Assembly: GCF_008974265.1 (NCBI RefSeq)
Contig: NZ_BKZW01000001.1
Location: 4,154,001 to 4,218,000 of the forward strand
From: Dictyobacter vulcani
GTDB lineage: Bacteria; Chloroflexota; Ktedonobacteria; Ktedonobacterales; Ktedonobacteraceae
Reading direction: 5' to 3'
Length of the DNA: 64,000 nt
Shown here: piece by piece, positions 1 to 8,826 of the stretch
Layout of the letters: each line of letters begins with the position of its first letter
Position numbering within the stretch: position 1 is the first letter of the stretch
Notes under the pieces: model-generated
Told to the model about the DNA's origin: nothing
The model's database searches: none
Seen by the model: the letters and a program-made list of their open reading frames with translations, nothing else
Made by a program: the position numbers and the translations under genes

Positions 1-636
1 TACGTAGTGGGGTTTGGTGCGGCAGTGCTCTGCCTGCATAATCGCTTGCAGATGATTGACGGCCTCAGCCAGTTGCCCCTGTCGGTTTACAATAATATAT
101 TCATAGTGCTCTTGCTGGGCTAGTTCATACCTGGCATCTGTAAGGCGACGGTTGCGCTCTTCTTCCGTCTCTGTCTGACGATGGTTTAAGCGTTCCACAA
201 GTTCTTCAACGGAGCCGGGAACAAGGAAGATATAGATTGCTCCTGGGACCTTCTGTCGCACGGTTGCCGCTCCCTGCACGTCGATTTTGAGCAGGACATC
301 GCGTCCCTGTTGCAAATTATCGGCGATCTGTTGGCGCGGCTGTCCATACCAGTTTCCATGCACCTGGGCGTGTTCGATCAGTTCGTCTTTTTCGATCATG
401 TCCTGAAATTGGGCCTGACTGACAAAATGGTATGGATGCCCATCGCTTTCTCCGGGACGAGGGGGGCGTGTGGTCACCGAGGCTACAACGTGGAAATCAG
501 CGCCCTTTTTTTTCAGGGCATTGATAACTGTATCCTTTCCTGTTCCAGATGGGGCTGAAAGCACAAAAAGGAGTCCTGGTTTGCTGATTGTAGCCTGACC
601 AGTTGGTGACAACGGTGATGACGTCTCAAGTTGCAT
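1..636 (-). CDS. gmk: Guanylate kinase (3' end outside window)
   Basis: Phosphorylates GMP to GDP with ATP in the cytoplasm, an essential step of GTP supply. The reading frame opens at an ATG at 636 and runs off the left window edge without a stop, giving about 212 visible residues, so only the last residues are missing. A P-loop SAPSGTGKD lies at residues 27-35. The GMP-binding and lid regions typical of the family follow, with VTTRPPRPGE near residue 54 and GNWYGQP near residue 95. Residues 1-20 form a short non-conserved extension ahead of the usual start of the fold. The upstream 326 bases hold no gene, so gmk probably has its own promoter there. Family assignment is secure from the motifs. 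Confidence 0.95.
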   Translation of the reverse strand, partial: MQLETSSPLSPTGQATISKPGLLFVLSAPSGTGKDTVINALKKKGADFHVVASVTTRPPRPGESDGHPYHFVSQAQFQDMIEKDELIEHAQVHGNWYGQPRQQIADNLQQGRDVLLKIDVQGAATVRQKVPGAIYIFLVPGSVEELVERLNHRQTETEEERNRRLTDARYELAQQEHYEYIIVNRQGQLAEAVNHLQAIMQAEHCRTKPHYV

Positions 637-962
637 GCTATTCTTCCTGCGGTTGTTCAAATAGAGAGAGGGTTAGTGTACGAACAAACATCTCTTTGTT
701 ATACTTTAAGGTATGTTCGCGAGCACATTGGCGTAGAAAAGCCAGATGGAACTCAAAAACTTGAGTCGGTGCGTGCTTGCACTACTATTGTACAACACTG
801 ACAGGTATCTCGAAAGTCGCTCAGCTTGTCTTTTTGGGTTTCGTTGCGCTTCACAGGCAGGACGAAAGCAAAAAAAGACAGAGGCGAGGACAAGACGTGC
901 AGCCGGATGAAGGGCTTGCATCCCTTTGTGCTACGTCAGGATAGTAGATTGGAATTGACATT
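637..962. other. Intergenic region between gmk and rqcH, no gene seen
   Basis: This stretch separates two divergent genes. Short open frames exist on the minus strand but they lack a ribosome binding site and have no recognisable composition. Promoters for gmk (leftward) and rqcH (rightward) should lie here, but no convincing -35/-10 pair was found. Confidence 0.4.
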
Positions 963-2951
963 ATGTATATGGATGCTATGACGCTGGCGGCGGTGGCCGA
1001 TGAATGGCGTAAATTGTTGCTGGGTGCTCGTATCGATACGATTATTCAGCCAACCGAACACGCGGTGGCGCTGCAATGCTACGCTCCGGGTTCCGAGGGT
1101 GAGGGCGGGAAAAATCGCTGGATCTATCTTTCGGCCCATCCACAGTTTGCGCGGGCGCATATTACAGCGTTGAAGCCGCAAAGGATTGCCAGTGAGCCCC
1201 CGGCTTTTGTGATGTTGTTGCGCAAATATTTAGAGGGGGCGCGCATCGAATCGATCCGTCAGCCGCGCTGGGAGCGTGTGTTAGAGATTGTGGCCGGGTA
1301 TCGGAAGAGTCCCGATAGCGATGAGCGTATTCGCTTCCATCTGATTATTGAGTTAATGGGCCGTCTTAGCAATATTATTTTTTGTGATGACGAGGGCCGT
1401 ATCCTCGGTAGCTTAAAGCGCGTGGGCGCGGATGTGAATCGCTATCGTGTCGTGGCAACCGGTTTGCCTTATGTACCACCACCACCCCAGCAGCGCCAGC
1501 TGGCGGGTCAGCTGTTGCCACGCTTAGAACCAACCACGGTGACGGCCTCCCAACTGGCCATCTGTGCCGCCGATGAGACACCTCCTGACGAGCATGCTCC
1601 CCGCGATAAGAAGCGTAAGCGGACTCCAGAAAAGCCAAAGCTGTGGCAATTGCTTTCCCAGCATGTGCTGGGCTGTAGTCCACTGCTGGCGCGTGAAGCA
1701 GTGTTTCGGACCACTGAGAATGCTGAAACGCTGGTGTCAGAGGCGGATCAGGCGGTCTGGGAGGAGCTGGCCTGGAATGTGAGTGATCTGACCGGTATCT
1801 ATGATAGCCATCAATGGCAGCCGCAGTTGCTTGAGCGACGTCTGACCGCCGAGGAGCAACAGAATTCCTTCGCTACCGCAGGCGAGGCCAGCTATGTTCC
1901 GCTGGCTTTTTCGGCCTATGCGTTAGAGCAATATGCCGAGCGTTCCGATGTGCGCCTGCGCCAGTCGCCTGCGCTCAATGTCTTGCTGGATGAATATTTC
2001 GCGCGTTCCGAGTGGCGCGATGCGCTGGATGTGCTGCGTTCACCTCTGCGTAAAATCCTCCAGACCAATAGTGAGCGCTGTCATCGTAAAGCCGAATTGT
2101 TACAGCAGGAACTAAACAATTCAGCCGAGGCGGCGAATTATCGTCTGTATGGTGAGCTGCTGCTGGCACATCAGCAGGAAGTTGGCCAGGGTCCGACCAG
2201 CGTAATGCTGGAGAATTACTTTAATCAGGATGAGGGAGCGGAGACGCAGGTCAAGGTGCCCCTGGATCCGCGTTTTGATGCTGTGACCAATGCCAATCGC
2301 TTCTTTAATAAATATCATAAGCTGCGTCGTGCTGTTGAACTGGTGCCGGAGCAGATCGAGCAGAATAATACCGAGCTGGCGGTGCTGGAACAGTTGTTGA
2401 CGGATCTGAAGCTGGCCGAGAATGCGGCCGAGATTGCTCATGTGAAGTCTGAGGTTCAGGCGGCAGGATATATTCGTGGTAAGGCTCTGATCGATAAGAA
2501 GGCGTTGAAGGCGGCGAAGAAAGGGAAGGGCAATAAAGGTGGTAAACAGGCCAAAGGACGACCGTCAGGCCCTGGTGGTGGTGTGCCGCTGCATATTCAG
2601 AGTCGTGAAGGCTTTACATTGTTAGTGGGCAAAAATAGCCGTCAGAATGAGGAAGTGACCTTTCATCAAGCAGCCTCAAACGACATGTGGCTGCATGCCC
2701 GTGGCGTTTCGGGTGCCCACGTGATTATTAAGGCGGCTGGACGCGAGATCCCACGCAGTACGATTGATCAGGCGGCCAGCCTGGCGGCATATTATAGTGA
2801 GGCACGCGGCACGACCAGCGCGCCAGTTGATTATACCCTGCAACGCCATGTGCGACATATGAAGGGTGGTGGGCCCGGCATGGTCATCTATGAACGCGAA
2901 CACACCATCTATGCCGAGCCGGATGCGGCCATCACGCTGCTCAAATCCTGA
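963..2951 (+). CDS. rqcH: Rqc2/RqcH-type ribosome quality control protein (NFACT family)
   Basis: The family binds stalled 50S-peptidyl-tRNA complexes and recruits tRNA-Ala to add C-terminal alanine tails that mark the chain for degradation. The 662-residue product has the NFACT-N domain from residue 4 (DAMTLAAVADEW), a central helical coiled region (about 340-500), a lysine-rich linker (about 505-535) and a C-terminal NFACT-R/DUF814 domain with SNDMWLHARGVSGAHV and ARGTTSAPVDYT. This is the full expected architecture. At the position where B. subtilis RqcH has the Asp-Arg pair (D97/R98), this protein has Glu104-Arg105 in PRWERVLEI. The start is uncertain: ATGs at 963, 969 and 978 all lack a strong Shine-Dalgarno, and 969 best matches the family N-terminus. 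The older family name is fibronectin-binding protein A, but RqcH is the better-supported role. Confidence 0.9.
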   Translation: MYMDAMTLAAVADEWRKLLLGARIDTIIQPTEHAVALQCYAPGSEGEGGKNRWIYLSAHPQFARAHITALKPQRIASEPPAFVMLLRKYLEGARIESIRQPRWERVLEIVAGYRKSPDSDERIRFHLIIELMGRLSNIIFCDDEGRILGSLKRVGADVNRYRVVATGLPYVPPPPQQRQLAGQLLPRLEPTTVTASQLAICAADETPPDEHAPRDKKRKRTPEKPKLWQLLSQHVLGCSPLLAREAVFRTTENAETLVSEADQAVWEELAWNVSDLTGIYDSHQWQPQLLERRLTAEEQQNSFATAGEASYVPLAFSAYALEQYAERSDVRLRQSPALNVLLDEYFARSEWRDALDVLRSPLRKILQTNSERCHRKAELLQQELNNSAEAANYRLYGELLLAHQQEVGQGPTSVMLENYFNQDEGAETQVKVPLDPRFDAVTNANRFFNKYHKLRRAVELVPEQIEQNNTELAVLEQLLTDLKLAENAAEIAHVKSEVQAAGYIRGKALIDKKALKAAKKGKGNKGGKQAKGRPSGPGGGVPLHIQSREGFTLLVGKNSRQNEEVTFHQAASNDMWLHARGVSGAHVIIKAAGREIPRSTIDQAASLAAYYSEARGTTSAPVDYTLQRHVRHMKGGGPGMVIYEREHTIYAEPDAAITLLKS

Positions 2952-2963
2952 TCATGTGTTCCC

Positions 2964-4418
2964 TTAGCTGCGCTCACGCGATGAACCGATGCCCATCTCT
3001 TCACGGTACTTGGTAATCGTGCGACGCGCTAAGGGAATACCCCGTGCGGTCAGGATACGGGCCAGCTCTTCGTCGCTAAGTCGATGCGCTGGATCTTCGG
3101 TGTGCAGCAGTTCACGCAGGATATCTTTGACTCGCAGGGAGCTATCAAAGAAATCGGCAATGGGAATCAAGCGACCATTGGGGAGCAACGCATATTTATT
3201 GGCCGTGGCGCGACTGACCGTACCCTCATCCAGATGCAGGATCGTCGCGACTTCGGCCCGGGTGAGGGGATAAAGATAGCGAATACCTTTTTCTAAAAAA
3301 TCTTTTTGTTGTCCCACCACGATCTCTGCAACCCGTTTCAAGGTCCGCCAGCGCCGGTGGATACAATCCACAAAAAACTTTGCCCGATCACGATGCTGAT
3401 ACATGTATTTTTGGACATCGTTATTGCTTTCTATGTAGCCTTGCTCTGGTGAACCTGCATACTGGGTCTCGATACGGAAATTGTAGCGTTTTTCTTCCAT
3501 CAGCTCGACTTCAAAGCCACTCTCGCCCGGGCGGATAATCACGTCTGGATGAATATACGAGGTGCTACTTCCCAGGGGAATATCATTGATCTCTGAGCGA
3601 TACAGCAGGCTGGGGGAGGGATGTAGCTTGCTGCGTATGTATTTGCTGGCCTCACGCACGTCATGTTCTGGCCGTTTGAGCTGGCGTGCGATCTCCGCAA
3701 ACTGGTTGCGCGCCAGTTGATCCAGATGGTCATCAATGATTGCATAGGCCAGAGGATGCGGCGGACTCTGTTCGTTGATGGCTGCCAGTTGGATTAACAG
3801 GCACTCACGTGGATTGCGTGCCCCAATCCCGAGTGGTTCCAGGCTCTGGAGCTGGCTGAGTACATACGCGACCCGCTCAATCGGTACTTGCAGGTGGTCG
3901 GCAATCTCTAATAGACTGATTTCCAGATAGCCGCGTTCGTTGAGGTTGCCCACCAGTTGTTCCGCAATTGGAGCATCTTCCGGCGGAACCAGTGCCTCAA
4001 GCTGGGTGAGCAGATGTTCTGCCAGTGTCTCCTCAGTAGGAATACGCGCCATGGCATCGTAAACATCATCCGCATCAACCTCATTAAAACCATAGTTGTC
4101 GCTATCATAAGAGAAAAGCTGTTGTTCCCATTGGCTTTCAGAACTGATGGCATTGCGTGGAGTCTCGGGGGTAAATGACAGTTGTGGCGTATTCTGGGTG
4201 ATACGCCCACAGATTGTGCAGGTCGGTCCATAGAGTGGAGTTGAGCAGAAGAGGCACAGGCGCTGTTCGGTTACCTCAAGCGCGGGATTCTCTGTCTGCT
4301 CCTGATTAATGGTGCGTTCAAGCTCGTCCGCTGAAAGATGAAGTATGGTGCTCGATGTCACCAGACGAGCACTGATTTTGACGGTTTGTTCGGTCCTTGG
4401 CGTTTGTTCCAATCGCAT
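2964..4418 (-). CDS. rpoN: RNA polymerase sigma-54 factor with extra zinc-ribbon-like insert
   Basis: Directs core RNA polymerase to -24/-12 promoters, where open complex formation needs an AAA+ enhancer-binding activator. The product is 484 residues. Region I (residues 1-50) has the leucine/glutamine-rich character of the family. The core-binding and DNA-binding regions follow, and the C-terminal RpoN box reads ARRTITKYREEM at 464-475. Directly after region I sits a four-cysteine insert, C55-x2-C58 and C67-x2-C70, which resembles a zinc ribbon and is not part of textbook sigma-54. No bacterial enhancer-binding protein is encoded in this window. The gene converges on rqcH with 12 bases between the stops. 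Confidence 0.93.
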   Translation of the reverse strand: MRLEQTPRTEQTVKISARLVTSSTILHLSADELERTINQEQTENPALEVTEQRLCLFCSTPLYGPTCTICGRITQNTPQLSFTPETPRNAISSESQWEQQLFSYDSDNYGFNEVDADDVYDAMARIPTEETLAEHLLTQLEALVPPEDAPIAEQLVGNLNERGYLEISLLEIADHLQVPIERVAYVLSQLQSLEPLGIGARNPRECLLIQLAAINEQSPPHPLAYAIIDDHLDQLARNQFAEIARQLKRPEHDVREASKYIRSKLHPSPSLLYRSEINDIPLGSSTSYIHPDVIIRPGESGFEVELMEEKRYNFRIETQYAGSPEQGYIESNNDVQKYMYQHRDRAKFFVDCIHRRWRTLKRVAEIVVGQQKDFLEKGIRYLYPLTRAEVATILHLDEGTVSRATANKYALLPNGRLIPIADFFDSSLRVKDILRELLHTEDPAHRLSDEELARILTARGIPLARRTITKYREEMGIGSSRERS

Positions 4419-4475
4419 ACACTACCTCTACCTAAACCCCTGTTAGCGCCTCTATTGGTACTCGTACTAAGTGGT

Positions 4476-5156
4476 TTACATCCAACCCCGGCTCACAAGA
4501 GCGCTGCGTGCTGCTTCCTGTTCTGCCGTTTGTTTGTTGCGACCCTGACCCTGACCGGCAACGTGATCACCTAACATAACTTCGACCGTGAACTCACGAT
4601 TATGGGATGGACCTTCCTGGCTGACCAGGCGATAGGAAGGCGTGATCCCTTCGTGTGCCTGGGCCATTTCCTGGAACAAGGATTTATTATCTTTAAATAG
4701 GCGTTTGGTAACAATGGTATGGGCCAGTGGATCCAGGCGTGGCAATAAAAAGCTGCGGGCCATATCGAGTCCCTGATCCAGGTAAATTGCTCCTAGAACA
4801 GCTTCGAAGGCCGATGCTTGTACACGTTGTCCACCCCCGCTATGTTGTTCGCCTTTGCCCATCAGCAAAAACTTGCCCAGATTGATCTCATTAGCAAACT
4901 TCGCTAGCGTCTCGGTTCTCACCAGGACCGCGCGCACATCGGTCAACTCGCCCTCACTGAGATCCGGGAAGGTGCGATAGAGGAAGTCCGCACTGATCAA
5001 TGCGAGAATCGAATCGCCCAGAAACTCCAGTCGCTCATTTGAGCTTTGTCCTACGCCGGGAGTTTCATAAATATATGAGCGATGCGTCAGGGCTAATCTC
5101 AGGAGTTTGGGGTCCTGGAATTGTACCCCTAAAATCTCTTCCAATTGTTCGTGCAT
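4476..5156 (-). CDS. rnc: Ribonuclease III
   Basis: Cleaves double-stranded RNA in rRNA precursors and mRNA hairpins. The endonuclease domain contains the signature NERLEFLGDSIL at residues 40-51, including the catalytic Glu/Asp pair, and a second acidic helix in ASAFEAVLGAIYLDQG. The C-terminal double-stranded RNA binding domain (about 155-226) ends in NKQTAEQEAARSAL. An upstream in-frame start at 5243 is possible, but the ATG at 5156 is preceded by AGAGGT at a good distance and gives the normal family N-terminus, so a 226-residue protein is preferred. The frame lies upstream of rpoN on the same strand with a 57-base gap, so the two may be co-transcribed. Confidence 0.95.
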   Translation of the reverse strand: MHEQLEEILGVQFQDPKLLRLALTHRSYIYETPGVGQSSNERLEFLGDSILALISADFLYRTFPDLSEGELTDVRAVLVRTETLAKFANEINLGKFLLMGKGEQHSGGGQRVQASAFEAVLGAIYLDQGLDMARSFLLPRLDPLAHTIVTKRLFKDNKSLFQEMAQAHEGITPSYRLVSQEGPSHNREFTVEVMLGDHVAGQGQGRNKQTAEQEAARSALVSRGWM

Positions 5157-5734
5157 GAATATACCTCTATAATTAGACGTTCCTGACAGGTTACAAAGAA
5201 TAGCCTGCCATTCAATGGTGTGAGCTGTGGCGACTGCGCCCACCGTTCACTCATGGTGAGCACAATTGAAAAGTAATCGCATGCTCTTGTGTTTATCATA
5301 CCACCTTATTAGACTTACTTGTCTACAAGGCAGACTTGCTTACAACATAGTTCTGATGCAGGTCATTGTAACGCGTTTCGCACGGAATCGCAACGCTACC
5401 ATGTAGGAATATTTGGCTGTCCCTGTGCGTATACACGCAATTCAATTAGAGAGTGCTTAATTCTCATCCTCATTGGGGAGCGTGCAGCCAACCACACGCG
5501 GGCACTAAAGTGCCCAGACTTCTTTTATGCTGTGGTGGAAATGCGTGCGCGTCGCGCACGCATTTCCACCACAGCATAAAAGAAAATTTTGAGCGCCGTA
5601 GGCGCGAAATTCTGTCAAAGAAGTCCCTCATGGAAGTGGTTTTCAGACACACTCTTAGGATTATAAGGTCAAATCGGGCGCTAGCTCCGAATCTATCGTG
5701 TCTGGACTGTTTTGGGAAGATATGATACTCTTAT
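5157..5734. other. Intergenic region with several inverted repeats, no gene
   Basis: No credible coding frame is present. The region holds GGGCAC-TAAA-GTGCCC at 5500-5515, a 32-bp perfect inverted repeat at 5520-5584 and a short GCGCC-GTA-GGCGC hairpin near 5594. It separates divergent rnc and rnpB, so promoters for both should be here. TATGAT at 5721-5726 is a candidate -10 box for rnpB, with no good -35. Confidence 0.45.
5520..5584. repeat. Perfect 32-bp inverted repeat with a 1-nt centre
   Basis: The left arm 5520-5551 (beginning TTCTTTTATGCTGTGG) is the exact reverse complement of 5553-5584, with a single T at 5552 between them. A tail-to-tail repeat with such a short loop would extrude as a cruciform or fold as a very stable RNA hairpin. 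It does not look like an ordinary terminator because there is no terminal U-run. Confidence 0.9.
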
Positions 5735-6133
5735 GGCGTGGGTTTGAGGAAGACTGGTAATCGCGGACCATCTGGTCCGAGGAAAGTCCGAACTCCATAG
5801 AGCAAAGATGCTGGCTAACGGCCAGTGAGGGTGACCTCAAGGAAAGTGCAACAGAAACATACCGCCCGGGCTTTTCTGTTCGGGTAAGGGCGAAATGGTG
5901 AGGTAAGAGCTCACCAGCAGCCAGGTGACTGGTTGGCTGGGCAAACCCCATCTGGAGCAAGACTAAACAGAAGATTCTGGTCTTTGACCGGGCAGGTTGC
6001 TCGCCTGTTCATCTTCGGGTTGGTCGCTTGAGGCGATGGGCAACCATCGTCCTAGATAGATGATTACCGCCTGTGGTGGCGTAAGCGACTGCGGGTACAA
6101 AATTCGGCTTATGGCTTCCTCAAACCTCGCCCA
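5735..6133 (+). ncRNA. rnpB: RNase P RNA (bacterial type A)
   Basis: This is the catalytic RNA of ribonuclease P, which removes tRNA 5' leaders. Conserved elements are visible in order: the terminal helix P1 (GGCGTGGGTTTGAGGAAG at the 5' end against CTTCCTCAAACCTCGCC at the 3' end), the universal GAGGAAAGTCCGAACTCC from 5779, ACAGAAACATACCGCC near 5840, AGATAGATGATTACCG near 6055, and ACAAAATTCGGCTTAT near 6097. The length of about 400 nt fits the family. The exact ends are inferred from the P1 pairing. Confidence 0.96.
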
Positions 6134-6162
6134 CACAATCCCCACAAATGCACAAAAAAAGA

Positions 6163-6182
6163 GAATGGAAATGTTTCCATTC
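6163..6182 (-). terminator. Intrinsic terminator of the small minus-strand gene
   Basis: GAATGGAAA and TTTCCATTC form a 9-bp stem with a 2-nt loop. Read on the minus strand the hairpin is followed by CTCTTTTTTTG, a classic U-run. It therefore ends the 6219-6419 gene and also insulates it from rnpB. Confidence 0.75.
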
Positions 6183-6218
6183 CCATCCTCTGGTGTTTAT
6201 CTATAAAAAACGTACCTT

Positions 6219-6419
6219 CTAGTGACTGATACGATCGTGATCAATGAGCCAACGGATAAAATCCAGGCGACGGCTTTCTTGTAACAATTCTCGGTATTCA
6301 GTTTGCTCGGTAACATGATCTTTCATATGAACGAGCTTTGCAGCCTCGATCTCTGAAAATCCCATGGTAAGCAGACTTTGGAAGTCAGCACTTTCGGCCG
6401 TATATGAATGTTCTGGCAT
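6219..6419 (-). CDS. Small conserved-looking hypothetical protein, 66 residues
   Basis: No function can be assigned. The product is hydrophilic and predicted helical, with the segment MGFSEIEAAKLVHMKDH (residues 19-35), then a highly charged helix ending in RWLIDHDRISH. There is no signal peptide or membrane segment. The ATG at 6419 is preceded by GAGGGAG about 12 bases upstream, and a clean intrinsic terminator follows the stop, so this is a single-gene transcription unit. The GFSEIEAAKL segment resembles a UBA-like three-helix start, but that is only a resemblance. The 5' untranslated region contains a stem at 6474-6526. Confidence 0.65.
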   Translation of the reverse strand: MPEHSYTAESADFQSLLTMGFSEIEAAKLVHMKDHVTEQTEYRELLQESRRLDFIRWLIDHDRISH

Positions 6420-6473
6420 AATGAATAAGCTCCCTCTGATAATGAACCGAACAAACTACATGGCTAAGCTTGG

Positions 6474-6526
6474 GTGAGATTTCTCGCGAGCTACAGGGGA
6501 TGTAGCCTTAAAGGAAAATCTCTCAC
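6474..6526 (-). promoter_or_regulatory. Structured 5' region upstream of the small gene
   Basis: An outer pairing of GTGAGA-TTT with AAATCTCTCAC, with a 2-nt bulge, encloses an inner GCTACA/TGTAGC hairpin. The element lies upstream of the 66-residue gene and could be part of its leader or a promoter-proximal regulator site. It matches no riboswitch family I know. Confidence 0.3.
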
Positions 6527-6655
6527 TGTATATAACGTGTTCCTTTCACTAATTATTCCAGTGTTTTGACATTGGTGCTAAGAGCTTTTCAGCATATATA
6601 TTGCCGCTGGCAATTACAGAGACATCCCTACCTGAATGAGCAATACAGTTTTGAC

Positions 6656-7810
6656 TTAGAGGGTTTTCCCTTTATATTGTAAGCCTAGCTTGAAAAGTTT
6701 TAGCGCTCGTTCGGTTGCTTCACTCATCAATAGTGCTGCATGTTCCATTGAATAGACTAATGACATCGGGCCAGTGGGTAATACTGCAAGCGCATCTATT
6801 CCGAGCTCGTAAATACCTTTATACTCTTTTCCTAAACTTCCTGCCAGTGCCAGCACAGGCACCCCATATTGCTTCGCCAGGGCGGCAATAGCACCGACGC
6901 TTTTTCCATAGGCGGTCTGTTCGTCGATCTGGCCTTCGGCAGTAATCACCAGATCCGCGCTTTTCATGTATTCATCGAGGTGCAACGCCTCCAGGACAAT
7001 CTGTGCACCTGGCCGCAGTTCGGCGTTCAGGAAGGCCAGCGTGCCCGCTCCCAGTCCACCCGCGGCCCCTGCGCCGGGAATAGCTGAGACGCTTTTTTTG
7101 AGATCACGTTGAATGATGTATGCATAGTGGGCGAGAGCCGCGTCGAGCTGGACGACCATTTCCGGGGTGGCACCTTTCTGTGGACCATAGATGGCGGAGG
7201 CGCCGGTCGGCCCGCAGAGTGGATTATTGACATCGCAGGCGACTTCAAAACGACATGCTTGCAGGCGTGGATCCATCTTCTCAATTGAGATGCTGGCTAC
7301 ATCTGCCAGGGCTGCGCCTCCGGCTGACAGGCTTTGTCCCTGTGCATCCAGGAGTTCTGCGCCCAGGGCCTGAGCCATGCCGGCACCACCATCGTTGGTT
7401 GCGCTGCCACCTATGCCAAGGATAAAGTGGCGTCGACCCTCGTTGAGGGCGGCTGTGATCAGTTCTCCTACACCATAGGTTGTGGCGCTGAGTGGATCGC
7501 GTTGTTCAGGACTCAACAGAGGCAGGCCGGAACTGGCGGCCATCTCGATGACTGCTCTCTGACCATCTCCGAGCAGTCCATACAGCGCTGTTACCGGTTG
7601 ACCCAATGGACCTGTCACCGTCTGGCTGCGCACTTCTCCGTGGGTAGCATCGACCAGAGCCTGGACGGTTCCTTCTCCGCCGTCGGCAATAGGAATAGTG
7701 CTGATCGTGGCGGTGGGGAAAATACTGTGTACACCCAGGGCAATCGCGGCCCCTGCTTCGGCCGCGCTCAGGCTTCCTTTTAAGGACTGGGGGGCGATGA
7801 GTATATGCAT
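6656..7810 (-). CDS. Glycerate kinase (GarK/GlxK family)
   Basis: Transfers phosphate from ATP to D-glycerate, feeding glyoxylate or sugar-acid carbon into glycolysis. The 384-residue product has the family N-terminus MHILIAPQSLKGSLSAAEA, the glycine-rich ADGGEGT (about residue 44), GIGGSATNDGGAGMAQALGA in the first domain, and PGAGAAGGLGAGTLAFL later. These are the hallmarks of the two-domain type I glycerate kinase. A longer frame begins at a GTG at 7819, but AAGGAG ends 8 bases before the ATG at 7810 and overlaps the GTG region, so 7810 is chosen. It has its own promoter, divergent from ctaG. Whether the product is 2- or 3-phosphoglycerate cannot be told. Confidence 0.9.
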   Translation of the reverse strand: MHILIAPQSLKGSLSAAEAGAAIALGVHSIFPTATISTIPIADGGEGTVQALVDATHGEVRSQTVTGPLGQPVTALYGLLGDGQRAVIEMAASSGLPLLSPEQRDPLSATTYGVGELITAALNEGRRHFILGIGGSATNDGGAGMAQALGAELLDAQGQSLSAGGAALADVASISIEKMDPRLQACRFEVACDVNNPLCGPTGASAIYGPQKGATPEMVVQLDAALAHYAYIIQRDLKKSVSAIPGAGAAGGLGAGTLAFLNAELRPGAQIVLEALHLDEYMKSADLVITAEGQIDEQTAYGKSVGAIAALAKQYGVPVLALAGSLGKEYKGIYELGIDALAVLPTGPMSLVYSMEHAALLMSEATERALKLFKLGLQYKGKTL

Positions 7811-7958
7811 GCTTGCCACTCCTTTTCGCTATGCTGGCTGGTTGAGTTATGTGCATTATATCAAACCAGGTGGAAAGCAATTTGCACGTTGGCGTGTCCT
7901 GCTTTATACTACGAAATAATATCTTTGTGTTCATAGCCAAATTTCGTGGAGTCTATCT

Positions 7959-8819
7959 ATGCCAACTGGTCTTTCGCTTGCCTGGTCCTGGAGTCCGGGT
8001 GCTCTGGTGTGTGTGCTTGTCCTGGGAATACTCTATCTGTTGAGGTTGCGGAGCGTGCAGCGCCAGCATCGGCAAGATCCTCAGGCTCCTACCGTTCATC
8101 CATTACGTATCACGTTATTTTTTGTCGGCCTGCTCATCTTTGCTGGACTCTTTTTCTCGCCGATCCATACGATTGGACGCACGCAATTATTCTCTGTACA
8201 TATGGCCGCAGTGGTTGCGCTGACCACGGTGTGTGCTCCGCTCTTGCTGGCAGGCTGTTCTGAAGCTATTTTGCGTCCTCTGCTAGAGGTATCCCTGGTC
8301 AAGACAGTGGTGCGCCTGGTGACACAACCGGTGGCGGCATCGGTAATCTTTAATGTCTCGTTCCTGCTCTGGCACACCCCCAAAATTTATAATAATGCCA
8401 TTGGCAGTGTTCCTCTTTACAATACCATGATGCTGGTCATCTTCCTGACCTCACTGCTCAACTGGTGGCCGATCATTGGCTCGTTGTCCGAGCTAAAAAA
8501 GCACGGCTATCCTTTGCAGATGCTCTATGTCTTTTTAGACGGGCAGCCAGTCGATATCTTTGCGTTTATCCTGGTGTATACCGGGATTCCTCTGTACCAT
8601 TATCCAATCAATGCCTTGAGTCCGGGTGGTGATCAAGGGGTTGCCGGTGCGATGCTGCTGATTCCTGGTCTGGTCGACCTGGCAGTGATGTCGCCCCTCT
8701 TTATCAGTTGGATGGGTCAGATTGAGCATAAGACTCGAGCGGCCGATCAGCGACGTTTAGAGGCGATGGAAGAGTATTACGAAGAGGATGAGGAAGATAT
8801 GCAGGTGCAGCAGAGTTAA
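7959..8819 (+). CDS. ctaG: CtaG-like cytochrome c oxidase assembly protein
   Basis: A membrane protein of the caa3_CtaG family, implicated in maturation of the CuA/CuB centres of caa3-type oxidases. The 286-residue product is strongly hydrophobic, with about seven membrane spans: residues 10-30, 48-70, 83-105, 125-145, 155-175, 195-215 and 230-250. Family-typical stretches are LLWHTPKIYNNAI and HMAAVVALTTVCAPLLLAG, with histidines that could bind copper. The C-terminus is an acidic tail (EEYYEEDEEDMQ). GTGGAG sits 8 bases before the ATG. No oxidase subunit genes adjoin, so the role rests on family membership only. Confidence 0.82.
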   Translation: MPTGLSLAWSWSPGALVCVLVLGILYLLRLRSVQRQHRQDPQAPTVHPLRITLFFVGLLIFAGLFFSPIHTIGRTQLFSVHMAAVVALTTVCAPLLLAGCSEAILRPLLEVSLVKTVVRLVTQPVAASVIFNVSFLLWHTPKIYNNAIGSVPLYNTMMLVIFLTSLLNWWPIIGSLSELKKHGYPLQMLYVFLDGQPVDIFAFILVYTGIPLYHYPINALSPGGDQGVAGAMLLIPGLVDLAVMSPLFISWMGQIEHKTRAADQRRLEAMEEYYEEDEEDMQVQQS

Positions 8820-8826
8820 GCCGTGC

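Noticed and set aside
2121..2441. Minus-strand frame inside rqcH
   Set aside because: Overlaps an intact conserved gene and has no features of its own.
5319..5725. Short plus-strand frames in the rnc-rnpB gap
   Set aside because: They run through the palindromes and have no ribosome binding sites.
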